From: Polytrichum commune
Lineage: Eukaryota > Streptophyta > Polytrichopsida > Polytrichales > Polytrichaceae
Assembly (NCBI GenBank): GCA_950295325.1
Contig: OX485803.1
Coordinates: 9,300,001 to 9,364,000 of the forward strand
Length of the DNA: 64,000 nt
Direction of reading: 5' to 3'
In this document: one piece after another, positions 1-12,468 of the stretch
Layout of the letters: every line of letters begins with the position of its first letter
Numbering within the stretch: the stretch's first letter is position 1
The notes under the pieces: generated by a model
The model's input: the letters and a program-made list of their open reading frames with translations, nothing else
Databases searched by the model: none
What the model was told of the DNA's origin: nothing
Translations under genes and position numbers: made by a program

Positions 1-320
1 CAAGCCACCCTAATCCCACCTTGAACCAACCCGAGATAGAGTGGAGCCCGTTACATACCCTACATGAAGGTCATGGAGGTCGCTATGAGGTGGCACCACT
101 AATGGCACCTAAAACCGTCACTCCGTGGGCCCAAACACTCCTACACCGCCGGGTACGGTTCAAGGTTGTAGAGTGTTGGCAATTGGGAGGCGTTTATAAG
201 TGTTGGTTTTGGATGGGGTGTTGGTTTTAGCACCCTCTACCTTATATGTGAGCCAACTTTGAACTGATGAGTCATGTCATATTGGGGATTCATGTTAGTC
301 GTTATCGTGTAGAAGGTTTA
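1..320. other. Unannotated left edge
   Basis: Moderately GC-rich start grading into AT-rich DNA. I see no coding signal, repeat or RNA gene that I can name; the short open frames have no recognisable homology. Confidence 0.5.
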
Positions 321-474
321 CATAACATTATTTTGCGACATGGACCCTCATAATATAATAGTGGGATGTTGGGAGCTCCATCTGAATATGAGTTTTCATG
401 TTCAACTTTTGAACATCCGACTGTTATATTTTGAGGGCCCACATAACAAGAGTTGAACACTGTGTAATGTTATG
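321..474. mobile_element. Small inverted-repeat element (MITE-like), copy 1
   Basis: About 154 bp bounded by CATAACATTA at 321-330 and its complement TAATGTTATG at 465-474. Inside are longer imperfect inverted arms (341-370 and 411-441) sharing the core AATATAATAGTGGGATGTT with few mismatches. A second copy lies at 19463-19634, so this is a dispersed family and not a chance palindrome. There is no coding capacity. I cannot define a clear target duplication, so the superfamily is open. Confidence 0.6.
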
Positions 475-479
475 ACAAC

Positions 480-1235
480 TATTGCATACTTTATATTTTG
501 ATTTCAAATTTATTGATTATTTTGGAGAAGTTCAAAGTTACCACCAATGTTGGATGAGTCAATGTATAGGTGAATGCGTGGTGCTCATGTATGTGGGCGC
601 CTTCAACTCCACAAACAAGTTTGGGCATTGGATTGGGTTGGGGATTCTCTCATTTGGTTACCAATTACTAATCACAATAAGGTAAACATGTCTTAAATGG
701 TATTTGTTGTTGTTTGCCATGTCCTCAACTTGGAACTCATAGTTGGAATATTTCTTGATTTTGCGAATGTGGTATGAGATATTTAAAACAATCTATTAAA
801 TTTCTCTAATTCTCCACTCTTGTTGCTACGATTTTCCAAAATTAAATTGTTATACTCATAAAACAACCATGTAGACCCCCCCCCCCAATCATGTTGACTA
901 CCAAGCCTGGAATGGTTGACAAATCTTGAGTACATACTCCAATCACTTCTAAACATGTGTCTCTTTCTGGTGTATGTTCCTTAGATCCACACACCCCTCC
1001 CAAATGTGTTCACTATTGTGGTGCTATTGCACCTAGAATGGTGTCTTTAATTGAGCACATGCTCCAATCTTGTTGTAACAACTCTTTATTGTTTCCATTC
1101 TTGAGTACAAGCCTTGCCATAGCCAACTCAACAATAGGTGTCCGATTGAGAAGGGTAAGCACGTAAGGCCCAAATACCTCAAACAAACTCTCATCTTGTG
1201 AACCATCCCAAGTTTATATTCGAGTTGAAGGGGTT
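480..1235. other. AT-rich DNA without recognised genes
   Basis: No domain-bearing frame on either strand. There is a C9 homopolymer around 880-888. Nothing else that I can support. Confidence 0.5.
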
Positions 1236-1780
1236 ATTTACACCATGGACCATGAAGTCATCCCAAGGCCTTATAAAATATGTGATTGGTTGTTGAACTC
1301 GTCCCGGGATCACTTCGATTTACACCAAGGGAAAATGTCAAAGTGATCATGGAGTTCAAGGTCCCCAAAAGACGTATTTTAAGGCCTACATTATTCACTA
1401 GCATGGTCCAATGGGTTTTGCGGTGGGAGAGGCAAAAAAGGCGCTCTGGTAGAAAAAAGAAAAAAAACTAAGGGCCCATGGTAGAGAAATGTTGTTATAA
1501 TAAAAATTTAATGAATTATTTGAGAAGTGGAGAAATGATAAGACAAGAAAATGGTCAAACTTGATTTATTTTTTTTAATTTTTTCAAAATTGTCTTTTTT
1601 GGGCACATATTTCAAAATTTCAACACATTCACTTTTTGGTGCATGGTCATTCCTCTTGGTCCACATTCAATTCACACCTAGTGAGGGGCCCAAAGGCTTT
1701 GTAAATTTATTTTTCAAAGAAATTGGAGCATGGAAAAAAACCATCTTCCATGGTCCGACTTCATGGTCCATAGTGTAAAT
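1236..1780. mobile_element. Inverted-repeat element, non-autonomous
   Basis: The arms at 1236-1259 and 1757-1780 are reverse complements with one mismatch in 24 bp (core ATGGACCATGAAGTC). They enclose about 500 bp without a coding signal. The outer flanks (GGG / GGGCCC) extend the match imperfectly. The layout and size resemble the Harbinger-like element at 13919-14474, but the interiors are not clearly alike and the target duplication is not clean. Confidence 0.45.
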
Positions 1781-1806
1781 GGGCCCTAAGGCTATGGTCA
1801 AGGTGA

Positions 1807-1829
1807 TCTCTCTCTCTCTCTCTCTCTCT
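1807..1829. repeat. (CT)n microsatellite
   Basis: Uninterrupted CT dinucleotide tract of about 23 bp, one of several pyrimidine/purine dinucleotide tracts in the window. Confidence 0.95.
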
Positions 1830-2739
1830 ACTTCTTGATTTACGGGCTCCATTCTCAAACCTACGGGCTGCCCGGAAAAAACGGGTACTATAAAAATGAG
1901 AGCCGAAATCCCAGAAAGCACCTCTGAATAGACTTACCCCGTACTTCATGTGTGTGCGTCTACTGGATAGGAAGCTTGAGAGCTCTGCATAGATTTACTG
2001 CAGTAAGGCAGTAGCGACAGAGTATGTGAGCAAGGATTACTACAGCATATCAGCACTACTGAGTTTTTTCAAGAACTTATACACAGTGTGAGCGAATTCT
2101 GGAATCTACTGAGAGAAGTTCTTATCAGGGAACTACAATTCACAGTGATCCAAGATCCCATAAGCAAATTCGAGATGAACAAGAATAGTTCATCACAAGA
2201 CGAATTCAAGGTGTAGATCAGGAGCAGATTGGTCTACTGTGATTACACTTGATGATAGAATTGCCTACATGGGATAAACAGTTTTCTCACTTACATTCAA
2301 TCATTTCTTGATTTGAGTATTGCATGATATATTTTCTATGCAATTATATATGTAGAGTGTTTTGTATTGTACCTATTTCCATGGAAGTAGCATTGCCTTG
2401 TTGACATCGATAACAAGTAAGATGGTCCGCCTACACATGTTGTACGCTCTACTAATTTATTTCTTGGTAATATTGGGGAGCATGGGCACAGGTGAGGACC
2501 TCTTCTACGAGTGCGGTGCACCATCCGAAGAAATTTGTCCATCCTTCACAATTCTTTCTAGAAATTGTTCTAGAAATCTCTATGTGATACCCAGAAAATT
2601 GATGATGGGTACTATCTTTCTTGATAATCACACTCCACATAAACACTCTACAAAATGTTTACCACCTGTTTTTGGGACTGATATAAGACTTTCAGGTGAA
2701 ATAATCACAATATAATCACTCAGTGACTGCGGAGAGTTT

Positions 2740-3560
2740 CTATTGTAGATTCTTGCTAATAATCTTCTTTCCAGACATCAGAGCTGCTTACTGTAAAAGT
2801 TCGGTCACTTGAAGACGAAGTCAATGAGTCTTTATAGATTGACAGAAACTATAAAGAGAAAGGAGATGAAGGAAAAACTGAATGGGTTATGTTGCTCAAA
2901 ACTAAGTGTACCATGTTCTTACGTACTGAGCACTCACGAAATAATCTTCAGAATAAATTGTTGAAGACATTAAATATGTGATAAGTTTGCAAACGTCTTA
3001 AGGGCTACTGGACGTAACAAATTATTACAACAAGCATTGTATCAGTATCTATATTCTCCTGGTTGAAGTGCTAACCATGTGAGAGATAATCAGATAGGGG
3101 AGATATGTTGGATTCGGTTAATCTTAACAGTTGCCTTTTCCTTTTTACTCTCTGAAAAAATGTGTAAAGAAAAGGGTACATTATTTGTACTGATTGTACA
3201 AATAATATGAGTATACCCAAGCACTGCTGATTGGATCAATCAACTGTGAACAAAACTGGCCAGACAGATTTGAATATAGAAGATTTTTTCACTAAGCAGA
3301 CTTGAGAACCACGTGAGGTTTCATTACTCTGTATGGCTTATTGCATATTAGCTATACACAGTATGGAGAAATATTTGCCTATGAATTGAAAAGCTCGTGG
3401 GATACTGGTAGCCTGGGGGTAATATCCTAAGACCTGAAACTGGTCACATACATGACTCAGTAGAAATTGTGAAATGACTTGTAGATGATGTTCTGAATAC
3501 TGAACAGGAGTCACTACAAGTGTTTACTTAACAGAGGATATATATGCACGATGACATACA
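2740..3560 (+). pseudogene. Possible copia-type retrotransposon relic
   Basis: On the + strand, near 3265-3303, a frame reads TDLNIEDFFTKQT before a stop. This resembles the N-I-A-D-x-F-T-K-P motif that ends the RNase H region of Ty1/copia polyproteins. A purine run (AGGGGAGA) followed by TGTTGGATTC at 3096-3115 could be a polypurine tract and LTR start, but it lies upstream of the motif, so the order is inconsistent with one intact element. No LTR pair, integrase or RT core is seen. Weak call; the alternative is chance similarity in anonymous sequence. Confidence 0.2.
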
Positions 3561-3689
3561 TAACATTACACTAAGAGATTATCAAGACCCTGGATAGGGA
3601 TGTATGTTGTCATTTACTATACTTAACTTGACTCTACAATAGGTGTGACACTACCTATTGTGACAAGTCTAATCAAGACAAGATTAGTC

Positions 3690-3691
<2 letters not shown>

Positions 3692-3746
<55 letters not shown>
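3692..3746. repeat. Compound (CT)n(TA)n microsatellite
   Basis: CT tract of about 40 bp running directly into a TA tract of about 15 bp. Confidence 0.95.
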
Positions 3747-3749
3747 ACT

Positions 3750-6700
3750 TTGGTGTAAAACAATCTACTATTGTGACAAAAAACCCTAACATAAGAATTA
3801 CTTTTGGGTTTGTTAAAAACTACATGATAAATGTCCACCATAGATGTACATCTATGAATATACAATCAAGGGAACTTACCTAACGTTGTAACATGTAAAG
3901 GATAAACCATGAGAGCTTTCTTTCCTAGTTTAAGTAGCAATTATTGCTTACCTTGATTTAACCATGAGATTAGGTTAAAGACTGAGGACTAGTAAAGGTG
4001 GAAGGACCGTGTAACCTACCACAATGCTCAACCTTACAAGGTTTGAATGGCTAAATAACATGTAGAATACTCAATGTTGGTGTGTGTATTCATTAATACG
4101 AAATGATTGTTTATGTTGGACATGATTGTGTGACATAGGTAACAATTGGATTTTGTTGCTATTTACCTTGTGTACGTTACTATAGATAGGTTTTTTGGAT
4201 TGGGTTCCGTTCAACAAAACCACACATGGAAGATTAAATAAGTTTCATATTGAATTCTAAGTGTCATTATTAGGTTAATTGATGGATCACATTGACTTTA
4301 GAATAAGACCTATGTATCAAACCAAAATAAAACTTTGCTTCATGTGAGTTTTAGGAAATGATGAGATTAATGAATGGATTATGAGGGTCACTTAATGTAG
4401 TACATGCAATTGCACGGTCTCTCCCTTACAACCAACCATCATCCGGTAATAACGACTCACTATACCATAGATTTTCAATCCAAGGAGGCATAACTCATTA
4501 GTAGTCTTCTTGAGTAACCAATAACCACATGTAATAAGGGCCAAGGCACCCCAATTTGAGCAATGATCTCTCCTTAATTATATGATAATCCAGTGGATCA
4601 AAAAATATTGTAGGACAAATCATATGGGTTGATTGCGTTCATTGGATTATCTATTGTTTAAGGAGTCTATGGGATAATCGTCCTTACTAAACCGACTAAA
4701 GGACAACATTCTATAAGTTTCCAGAACCATTGGCCAAGACAAATTGATTTTTATGCCTATGGCATAGTTCATTCCCTAATTTAAATGATTTCAGTTTCAA
4801 TTAATGTGAACACTTGAGTATTTAACTTTGGCAATAATACAATTTTGATCTCCATTAACACTTTTGTCATGGTCTTTTAACGGATATAACTCATGATCCT
4901 CACTAATGTTTTTGGGATTCAATTAGTTTTGTGCTATACCTTCACATAAGTATAATTTCTCATTATTGTGATATTTGAGGAGAGTGCAAAGACAATTGTC
5001 AACTTATATGATAATCATGCATTGTGACCAAGCATTGCGTGACCTATGGCACTTCATTTTATCCTTGCGACGCGGCCACCGGTTAACACATTTATTATGT
5101 CTCTTTGAGTTCTAGAAGACCATAGTCAAGTTGTAGCTTCGAGCCTTCACTCTCCATCTGCGACACTTCCTCTACTTATGGCCCTCCTCAAGCTCTTCTT
5201 TTCTTATGAACATTAGTTATCAATTTTCTTGAATATGGTTCAATCACATAGATTGAATGAGTATTTTCAATGCAGACCATGACTTCTTTATTTGACACAT
5301 AACACAAACTAGATTGCACCTTCTATCTTTGCAAACAACTATATTAAATATTTCAACCCTTTATTAATTCCATTTCTCAAGAACAATTACCAATCTCATC
5401 CTTGCTCTTGCTCCCAACAAATGATCACACCATGTTAATTTCTATGTGAATTAAAGGCTTCACACCTTACACCCTTAAGTTCGGACCATGGTCAAATTCA
5501 AATCCTTGACTTAGTTGTCTTACTTTCTTCTCCCATAGCAAACACATGGCTAGACCAACATTGGAGACCAATGAACCACATTCTTAGAGGATAAACTCGC
5601 TCCTTTCATTTACAACTCTATAAGGGTAAATGTCAATCACAAGACTTCACATTTTGTGCCTTATTTGACCATGACAACAGTGTGATCATGTTGCCAACGA
5701 ATCTTGCTCTCTTCCCGAGAGTACAAATACCGTAATTTCACAAAGGTATTGAGAAAATGGTTATGCTCAATTAGTAATCGGATAAGATAACTTCAAAGTG
5801 ACAAGGGCTTCACATCCAAATATTGACTTAAACGATTGTGTTGGCAACATCCAATTCAATTCAATCACTTTCTTCAAGAGTATTGATAGACGATATGAAT
5901 GTTGGATATGAACAAATTATTCAAGAGTTCATAGTCAATAGTTTAGCTTACAAATCATCCAACTTCAAAATTTAACCATTATGGGCAAAATTTTGGATGA
6001 CAATTACTAAACCTCTTCATGGAATTGGTCGGTGGCATGGGCACATGTGAGGCAAACCTTGCACAAATTTGGCATAACTCTTAAGTTTTGTATCTCATCT
6101 TTCTTCAAGTCTTTGTAATTTGCTTAGGTATTCTACAAAGCATGTGGGTTAGAGGCAAACACTTGAAGCTTTGCTTTATTTGTCTTGCACATTTCTTGAA
6201 TTTGAGTATGAAACTCTAAATACTTAGTATAACAAGTTTACTTGACTCATGTAGAGAGGGGAAACCCTAAAAGGTTGTTGTTTGATGATGTAAATATTTA
6301 CTTTGAGGAGACAAACTTTTATGAGACATCACCTAGTCAAGAGAGATTGTTTGCACAAAGTTTTTTTTTATTAAGGGGTTGATCTCACCCACACTCAAAT
6401 ATTGATTTTTGGTGGGTATCACAAGATCATCAAATCTTTGCATATCCAAATCATTGTCTAGGTATATTTTAGCATAATACCATCTTGATACAAGTGTAAT
6501 TTTACCTAGGTACGAAGGTTCTTGATAGTATGCAAGCCTAAATGGTATCAAAATCAAATATAACCTCATTGAAACCCACACCCTAAAAGTATTAAAAAGA
6601 TCTCACTATATGCACCATGGTGGTATACCAAAAGAAATGGCAACAATTTGGTGGCTCACATGGTCACTCATTCATTATGGATGAAGGGGCTCTAGTAAGA

Positions 6701-8212
6701 TTAAGCCCTTAACATGTTGAGAGTTGATTTGTTTAGGATAAATGCCACTAAACTAATATAGAAGCTTTCATATTATTTCCAGAGTCAAATAGTCTAAAAA
6801 CACCAAACAACAAACTATGAAACATAACATCGTTCACTAGGATTTCACCTCCCCAATGGACTAGATTTACGTAGACATGCAAATTCCAAGCCATGATCAT
6901 AATCTAAAGTAAATACAATTGAAATTAACAAATTAAAGTTGAGCATAGATAATATTATATTATGTTGAATTCATATATGTCCCTTATTGTGGATTTCCAA
7001 CACACAAAAAACATGTTGTTTGGACACTGGATATTATACAAGGTCCAATTTATTTTTATTCTTTATTGTAAGTGACCTAAATCAACACCTTTAGTACCTA
7101 ACTATTGTATAAGGTTTCTAGGCGTTACTTTTGGGGATATCTACATTAAGGGACAAGTTAAAGGTGTATATGTTTATTAGGTTTACAAAGTCGTTGGATC
7201 ACCTATCACGAGCATTAATGTGGTAGTTTCATGACACGACAATCTGACACAAAGAGACCATAATGACACAGTCAGGGTTCATGTTAGATTGTTGTGTCAT
7301 AAAACTACCGCATTTCTACTAGACTGATCACCCTAGTTGGTATGTGTGGTAATAATTCCTAAAACACACATTATTTTGACAACTCCCGAAATTAGCGAGG
7401 GCTCAAATTTTTACTGAGCGATACTAAATTCATGAATACATGCTCATTTACCATACATTTCAATAAAAAGTAATGTGTGCACCAAAGTGCTTGTAGATTG
7501 ATAAAATTAAATAAATATGCCAACACATGCTTGTTAATGAATACTGCCAATACTTTCAGTGAATAGTGTTGTTATGAATAGTATTTTTAATGGCTAGCAC
7601 CGGAGATTAACAATGTTTCTTAGATCTTTTAGTATCATTAATTTCCAAGCATAAAATAATTTACTATCACCTTCAATACTTTCTCACACTCGCTTATTAG
7701 CTTCCCTTAGTAATTGGGATAATCAGTGTAGTGTATAGAGTCCTCAACGCATTGTTGATGTTGCAAGATAAAAAACCTTCAACACAAAGCCACTTCGAGG
7801 CTGTTGTAATTTGTAACTTTTGCTATAAAATTCTGGGCACGGCTCATAGTAACTAAAGTACTACCCATAACTTAATTGGTGGTGTAAGTTAGCTTGGCTG
7901 TTTTGTTGCAATTATGGGTGATTTTGAATTGGTCAACAATGTCCCTCCTGCCATGTAACTGTTATTAAGTTTGATTGTAACATTCTACTTCAGTCTTGTT
8001 TATTGCACCACGTCCTTTTAAGCCCTACTAACTTAAAACCCTCCAGGGTGTAGAAAACCATCAGTTGATTACAGATGAACCGGTTGAGTTTGAGAAATAA
8101 CTGGTTGAAGTTCGAGACTTCAGGAGAATTACCAATCAGTTTAGAAGAATCTATAGAAGAATATACCTCAAGTAGTCAAGGAAAATCGAAAGATCACAAC
8201 ATGTAACCGGCT
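3750..8212. other. Anonymous AT-rich intergenic DNA
   Basis: About 4.5 kb with no recognisable gene. The only longer frame (6333-6581, - strand, about 80 codons) starts in degenerate sequence and matches no family I know. Probably old, unrecognisable repeat sequence. Confidence 0.5.
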
Positions 8213-8226
8213 GGACCATGGGCAGA

Positions 8227-8617
8227 TCACTCCATTGTCAAGTTGAACACCACGTGCGACCAAAAAAAATCTTCTTTTGGTAAGTTGCACCACCAAAATG
8301 GGTCAAAATTTTATCAATTTTTTTTCATGAGTAGATATACACAATACCTATGACATAGTCAAAAGTGGTAACTAAATTTGATGATTTGTTTTTTTTCATA
8401 AAACATACCATTTCTAACTAGAATGACACAAAATTGAACTAAAACAATTACTAAAAAAAATAAAGATGACTAAAAATTTCAAAAAAATATACAAAAGATA
8501 CAATCAATGGTTATGTATATGTAGAAAAAATATCATAAATTTTAAAATTATATATGGCATGTAATATAGGGGTAGCAAACTTTGTCCGCACGTGGTGTCA
8601 ACTTGACAATGAAGTGA
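8227..8617. mobile_element. Long-TIR MITE, copy 1
   Basis: About 390 bp with terminal inverted repeats of some 33 bp (8227-8259 and 8584-8617). Both ends contain CATTGTCAAGTTGA and CACCACGTGCG. Similarity continues imperfectly about 15 bp further out on each side. The interior is very AT-rich, without coding capacity. The same interior recurs at 50954-51319, which proves a repeat family. The long ends would suit a Mutator-like MITE, but I cannot find a 9-bp target duplication. Confidence 0.75.
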
Positions 8618-8639
8618 CCTCCCCGTGGGCTGGACTTGG

Positions 8640-11600
8640 AAACATTATGATTGTGACTGATTCTGTCCAAAAATCTCCTTGGACATTGTGTGGAGCAACC
8701 CTTGTTATTTTATTTTATTTTAAAGTAGTGTGTTTGGGTATATATTGAGTTTGAAAGTAGTCAAGGTGGTGAGCTTAAGATTTTTGTGGAGTTTAAGGTG
8801 ACTACATTTAGATAAATCAAAGGGAGTATTTAGCAAATGCACATAATCTATTTGTCAATTTAGGGTGACTTTTAATTGTAGATGGAAGGGATCCAAGGCT
8901 ACATGTATGCTTTGATAAGGTGAACCATGGCCCCACATATAAAATAACAAGTGGCCTCATGTTTATATTCACATTCTACAAGTGGCCACACACACCACAA
9001 ACTAAGGGGGAAGTTGACCATGTATTGAAATTGGCTACATTGACAAAAATTGCACTAGCCCCCTTTAACCTCTAGAGGCTTTCAAGTTCAACTAGGTTGC
9101 AAATGTATGAGAGGATCAACATGCACATATCATATGTTTAGAGCACTTAGCAACATCTTAGGCCAACAAATGTTGCACCAACCCTCTTAAATATCCATGT
9201 AAACCCAAATTGAACCAGTTTGCACACATATAAGAGGATTAGCATTGAACTATTATACACTTGAAGTACCTAATGCATTTCTACGCCCAAAACGATTGAA
9301 CCAACCCACTTAAATAGGAAATATACCCAAAATGAACATCATTGCTTTAAAAAACCACTCTTACAATCACACATACAAATACAAATAGGTAGGGAGGAAG
9401 GTTGGTGCCTTCAAGCACCGCCAATGTATTCCACTTTGAAACTTAAAGATTGGTACGGTCCAAAATTTTAAAACTCCACTACATGAATAAAGTGGTTACA
9501 AGGTACAAGTTGAGAGAGCAAGAGGGTGATGATCATAGGAGTAGAGAATGAAGAAGAAAGTGGCAACACCACTCACCCCACCTAACTAAACCCTAGGTGA
9601 CATGAGCCCTTGCATGGGAAGATGGGCTCCATCCACGGCTCGTAGTGGAGCTCATTGGTTGCTCTCAATAATGGAGCTTAAAGGCAGGTCTCAAAGTTTA
9701 GGCAACTCCGTTCCACGCACTTGGAGCTAGTTGGCACTCACAAAGAGGTGAAGGTGGCACCATATAAGGCAAAAATCCATTTTCTTTAACATTTGTGTGT
9801 ATAGCAATCCACTTCGCCATTACAAAGTAGCTACTGGAACCAAAAAAAGCAAAGGTTGGTATGGAGGGTACAAAATGGAGAAAAATGGAGACTGAGTTTT
9901 GGAGATTGTTTTAGCAAGACTATGTTGTTGTTTAAGGTATGTGGGTGTTATTTGGTTTGTTTTTCATGTTCTCTAGCTTCTAACGATTACATTTATACAA
10001 CAAAGGTCGTGTTACATTAGCAATTTATTATATAACATTTGCAAAGATTAGATTGAAAGTAAGACCTCCTTTGATTTGGTTATGATTATTAAATGTGTAT
10101 GTTTGTTGATTTCTTACTTGGATACATAGATCCTCTCAATTGTATTCACTATTGAGTATCGAGCAATATTTAATATTTGAAAAACGTAGTCCAATCTCTT
10201 TGAATCGTGTCTTTACGATGGTTGCTCTTCGATCCTCACCAAACCACATACCAATCAAATATAGGGGTCCGATCAAGAAAAGAAGCCACTCAAGACCTAT
10301 CTACCTTAATAAAGTAATCATATTTATGGGAGGTAAGAGACTTAAAGAAGATCCATAGGTAATTCAACCATTCACCTCTCATAACTTATAATACAATAAG
10401 GACCATGTGTGGGGTGTCTGAATGGGAAACTTTGTGCCTTTTTTTTGTGAGTGAAATAACTGATAGGTGTTATATATCAAATTGCATGTCATAACATTAT
10501 TCACCGGCAGGCCATTGCATCATGGGCCGGAAAATTTGCAAGTATAATCTCCATTTCATGTTGCGTCACTCTTAAAAAATAAATGGTGTTCATCCTAAAC
10601 ATTGTTTATTTTGTAATAGTGAACTAAAACCTTCCCGGCATCCATGAGTTGTAGGCTTGGCATACTAATATTACAATCATTATGAAGTATCAAAAACAAT
10701 TATATATGCTTTGGCATTGGGTGGTTGCATGTTTGTTGGGGTCCATGTGCAGTTCGCCGATGATTGAACATGTCAATGCCTCTGTATGACTGGCAATAAC
10801 AAATCATGAATAACGATAGTTGGCAAACCCTCATTTTTCGTTCCCCTTTTAGAGAAAGTGCAAAAATAAGAAATTGAATATTGTTGTGTTAAGAATTTGT
10901 TCATGGCCATAGTAAAATCCCAAGACCACAACCCAAATTGTAGTTGACCTCAATGGATTTTTATTTTTTTCCAATCCTTGCAATGTCCTAGCTTTTAGTT
11001 GGGCAAAACAATGAAGTGGTCCTCCAAAAGCATTTCATACATGTTGTGTAGGTCTCCATAAGGCATGATTATGAGAATTAGAGCAGTGAATGCCTTTAAA
11101 ATGGTGTGCTGAACACGTGCACCTATTTTTGGATCAATATGATTTTGAGAACATATCTAAATAGTGTCCCACAATCAAGTCTAAATACTGACCCCAAGAT
11201 CACGGAGAAGTTACAAAAAAAAGTACATTAAATATTGTATTTACTGTCACCAATTCCAATTGTCTTGCTCAATACTAATTGTAAACCCCGGTGTAGTGTC
11301 ACCTACTCTAAATGTTAACCTAGAATTGTTTGTCATTCCATGTATAATGTTTTTGGGGATTGTAGATTACAGTGTTGCACTTACAGTCACGTACTAAGTG
11401 ATTTTTTTTATCAAAAGTTCAATGATACATGACAATAGGTCATCACAAATTTGATAGGATGCAAATTATATCAAACTAAAAAAAAAAAATAGCATTTGGA
11501 TAAATTGAAAGTAAGTTGGGACGACAATATTTGTAAACTTATTCCCAGAAAGTGACACTTAATAAGTTACCGCAGTGACATAAACTACCAAATGACACTA

Positions 11601-11640
11601 AACACAATATTTAGTGTGGTTGGTTCCAACAGACTCATGT
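8640..11640. other. Anonymous intergenic DNA
   Basis: About 3 kb of AT-rich sequence with no domain-bearing frame, RNA gene or named repeat that I can support. Confidence 0.45.
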
Positions 11641-11647
11641 GTTGACC

Positions 11648-11964
11648 TAAGGTAGAGGGGCCCTTTCCCGCTCGAATTTCAGATTGGCATGTTCATTGGG
11701 GAGTTATTAAGGGGGAATCAATCTTGGAAGATGTGCAAAGTACATTGGAAATTGGACCAATTGGAATAATTAATTTTGGATTAATATTGAATTAGTTATG
11801 AATTTTGGAAGGAGAACTCATAGGGGTACCCAAAACCACTCACCCCAAAAATGTACACCATGATTACATAGAAATTTGAGGTTGGAAGCTATAATGTACC
11901 TCTTGTTTGGATAGGTCTAGTGAGCGCTTTAAGGACCCGAGCGGGAAAGGGCCCCTCTACCTTA
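11648..11964. mobile_element. Non-autonomous DNA transposon with perfect 27-bp TIRs
   Basis: The 27 bp at 11648-11674 are the exact reverse complement of 11938-11964. They begin TAAGGTAGAGGGGCCC and end CCCGCTCG. The arms are GC-rich while the roughly 260-bp interior is AT-rich and non-coding, so the pairing is not a base-composition effect. The terminal TA/TAA is itself palindromic, so a TA or TWA target duplication cannot be told apart from the TIR. Perfect arms suggest a comparatively recent insertion. Confidence 0.8.
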
Positions 11965-12468
11965 AACATCCGTCTTGTTAACAAAAGTTGCACTGGAGAA
12001 CGCCATGGGGGACCGTCTAGCATGACCCTACTTTCTTTAATGTAACTAATCTCCGCCCATGCAAGATCGATTCGAATGTGGATTGCATGCTCCTCCAAGC
12101 AGAGAAGCCTGAGCACGTGCCGATGGTGAGGGACTAAACATAGTGGAGTGGATGTTAGATCTGGTATTGGGGGTTTAGATCTAGGGTTTTAAATTGGACA
12201 TGGCAACATCCACTTATGCATATCACGTCAGATCCTCGAATGGTGTAGCTCAAGTAGGAGCAAGCGTACATCGGCGAGAGATCGGGGTGAGCAAGGATCA
12301 TTTAGCGGCCATGTGTACAACTAATGGCGACTACCAAAATGGACGTGGGTTTGGGGAAACAACAATGTGAATTGGGGCTGACCTCTTCAAACTAGTGGAT
12401 GGAGAACTGCTGTGAAGGGTGTGCCCGAAATCCATGCGGAGCATTTGTGAACTTGGGTGAGTGCTTGA

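Noticed and set aside
2362..2715. 117-codon + strand frame as a secreted protein
   Set aside because: Hydrophobic segment looks signal-like, but the frame starts at TTG, lies among AT-rich DNA and has no family match or splice context.
11889..12116. 75-codon - strand frame as a gene
   Set aside because: It runs across a transposon TIR and has no homology; likely chance.
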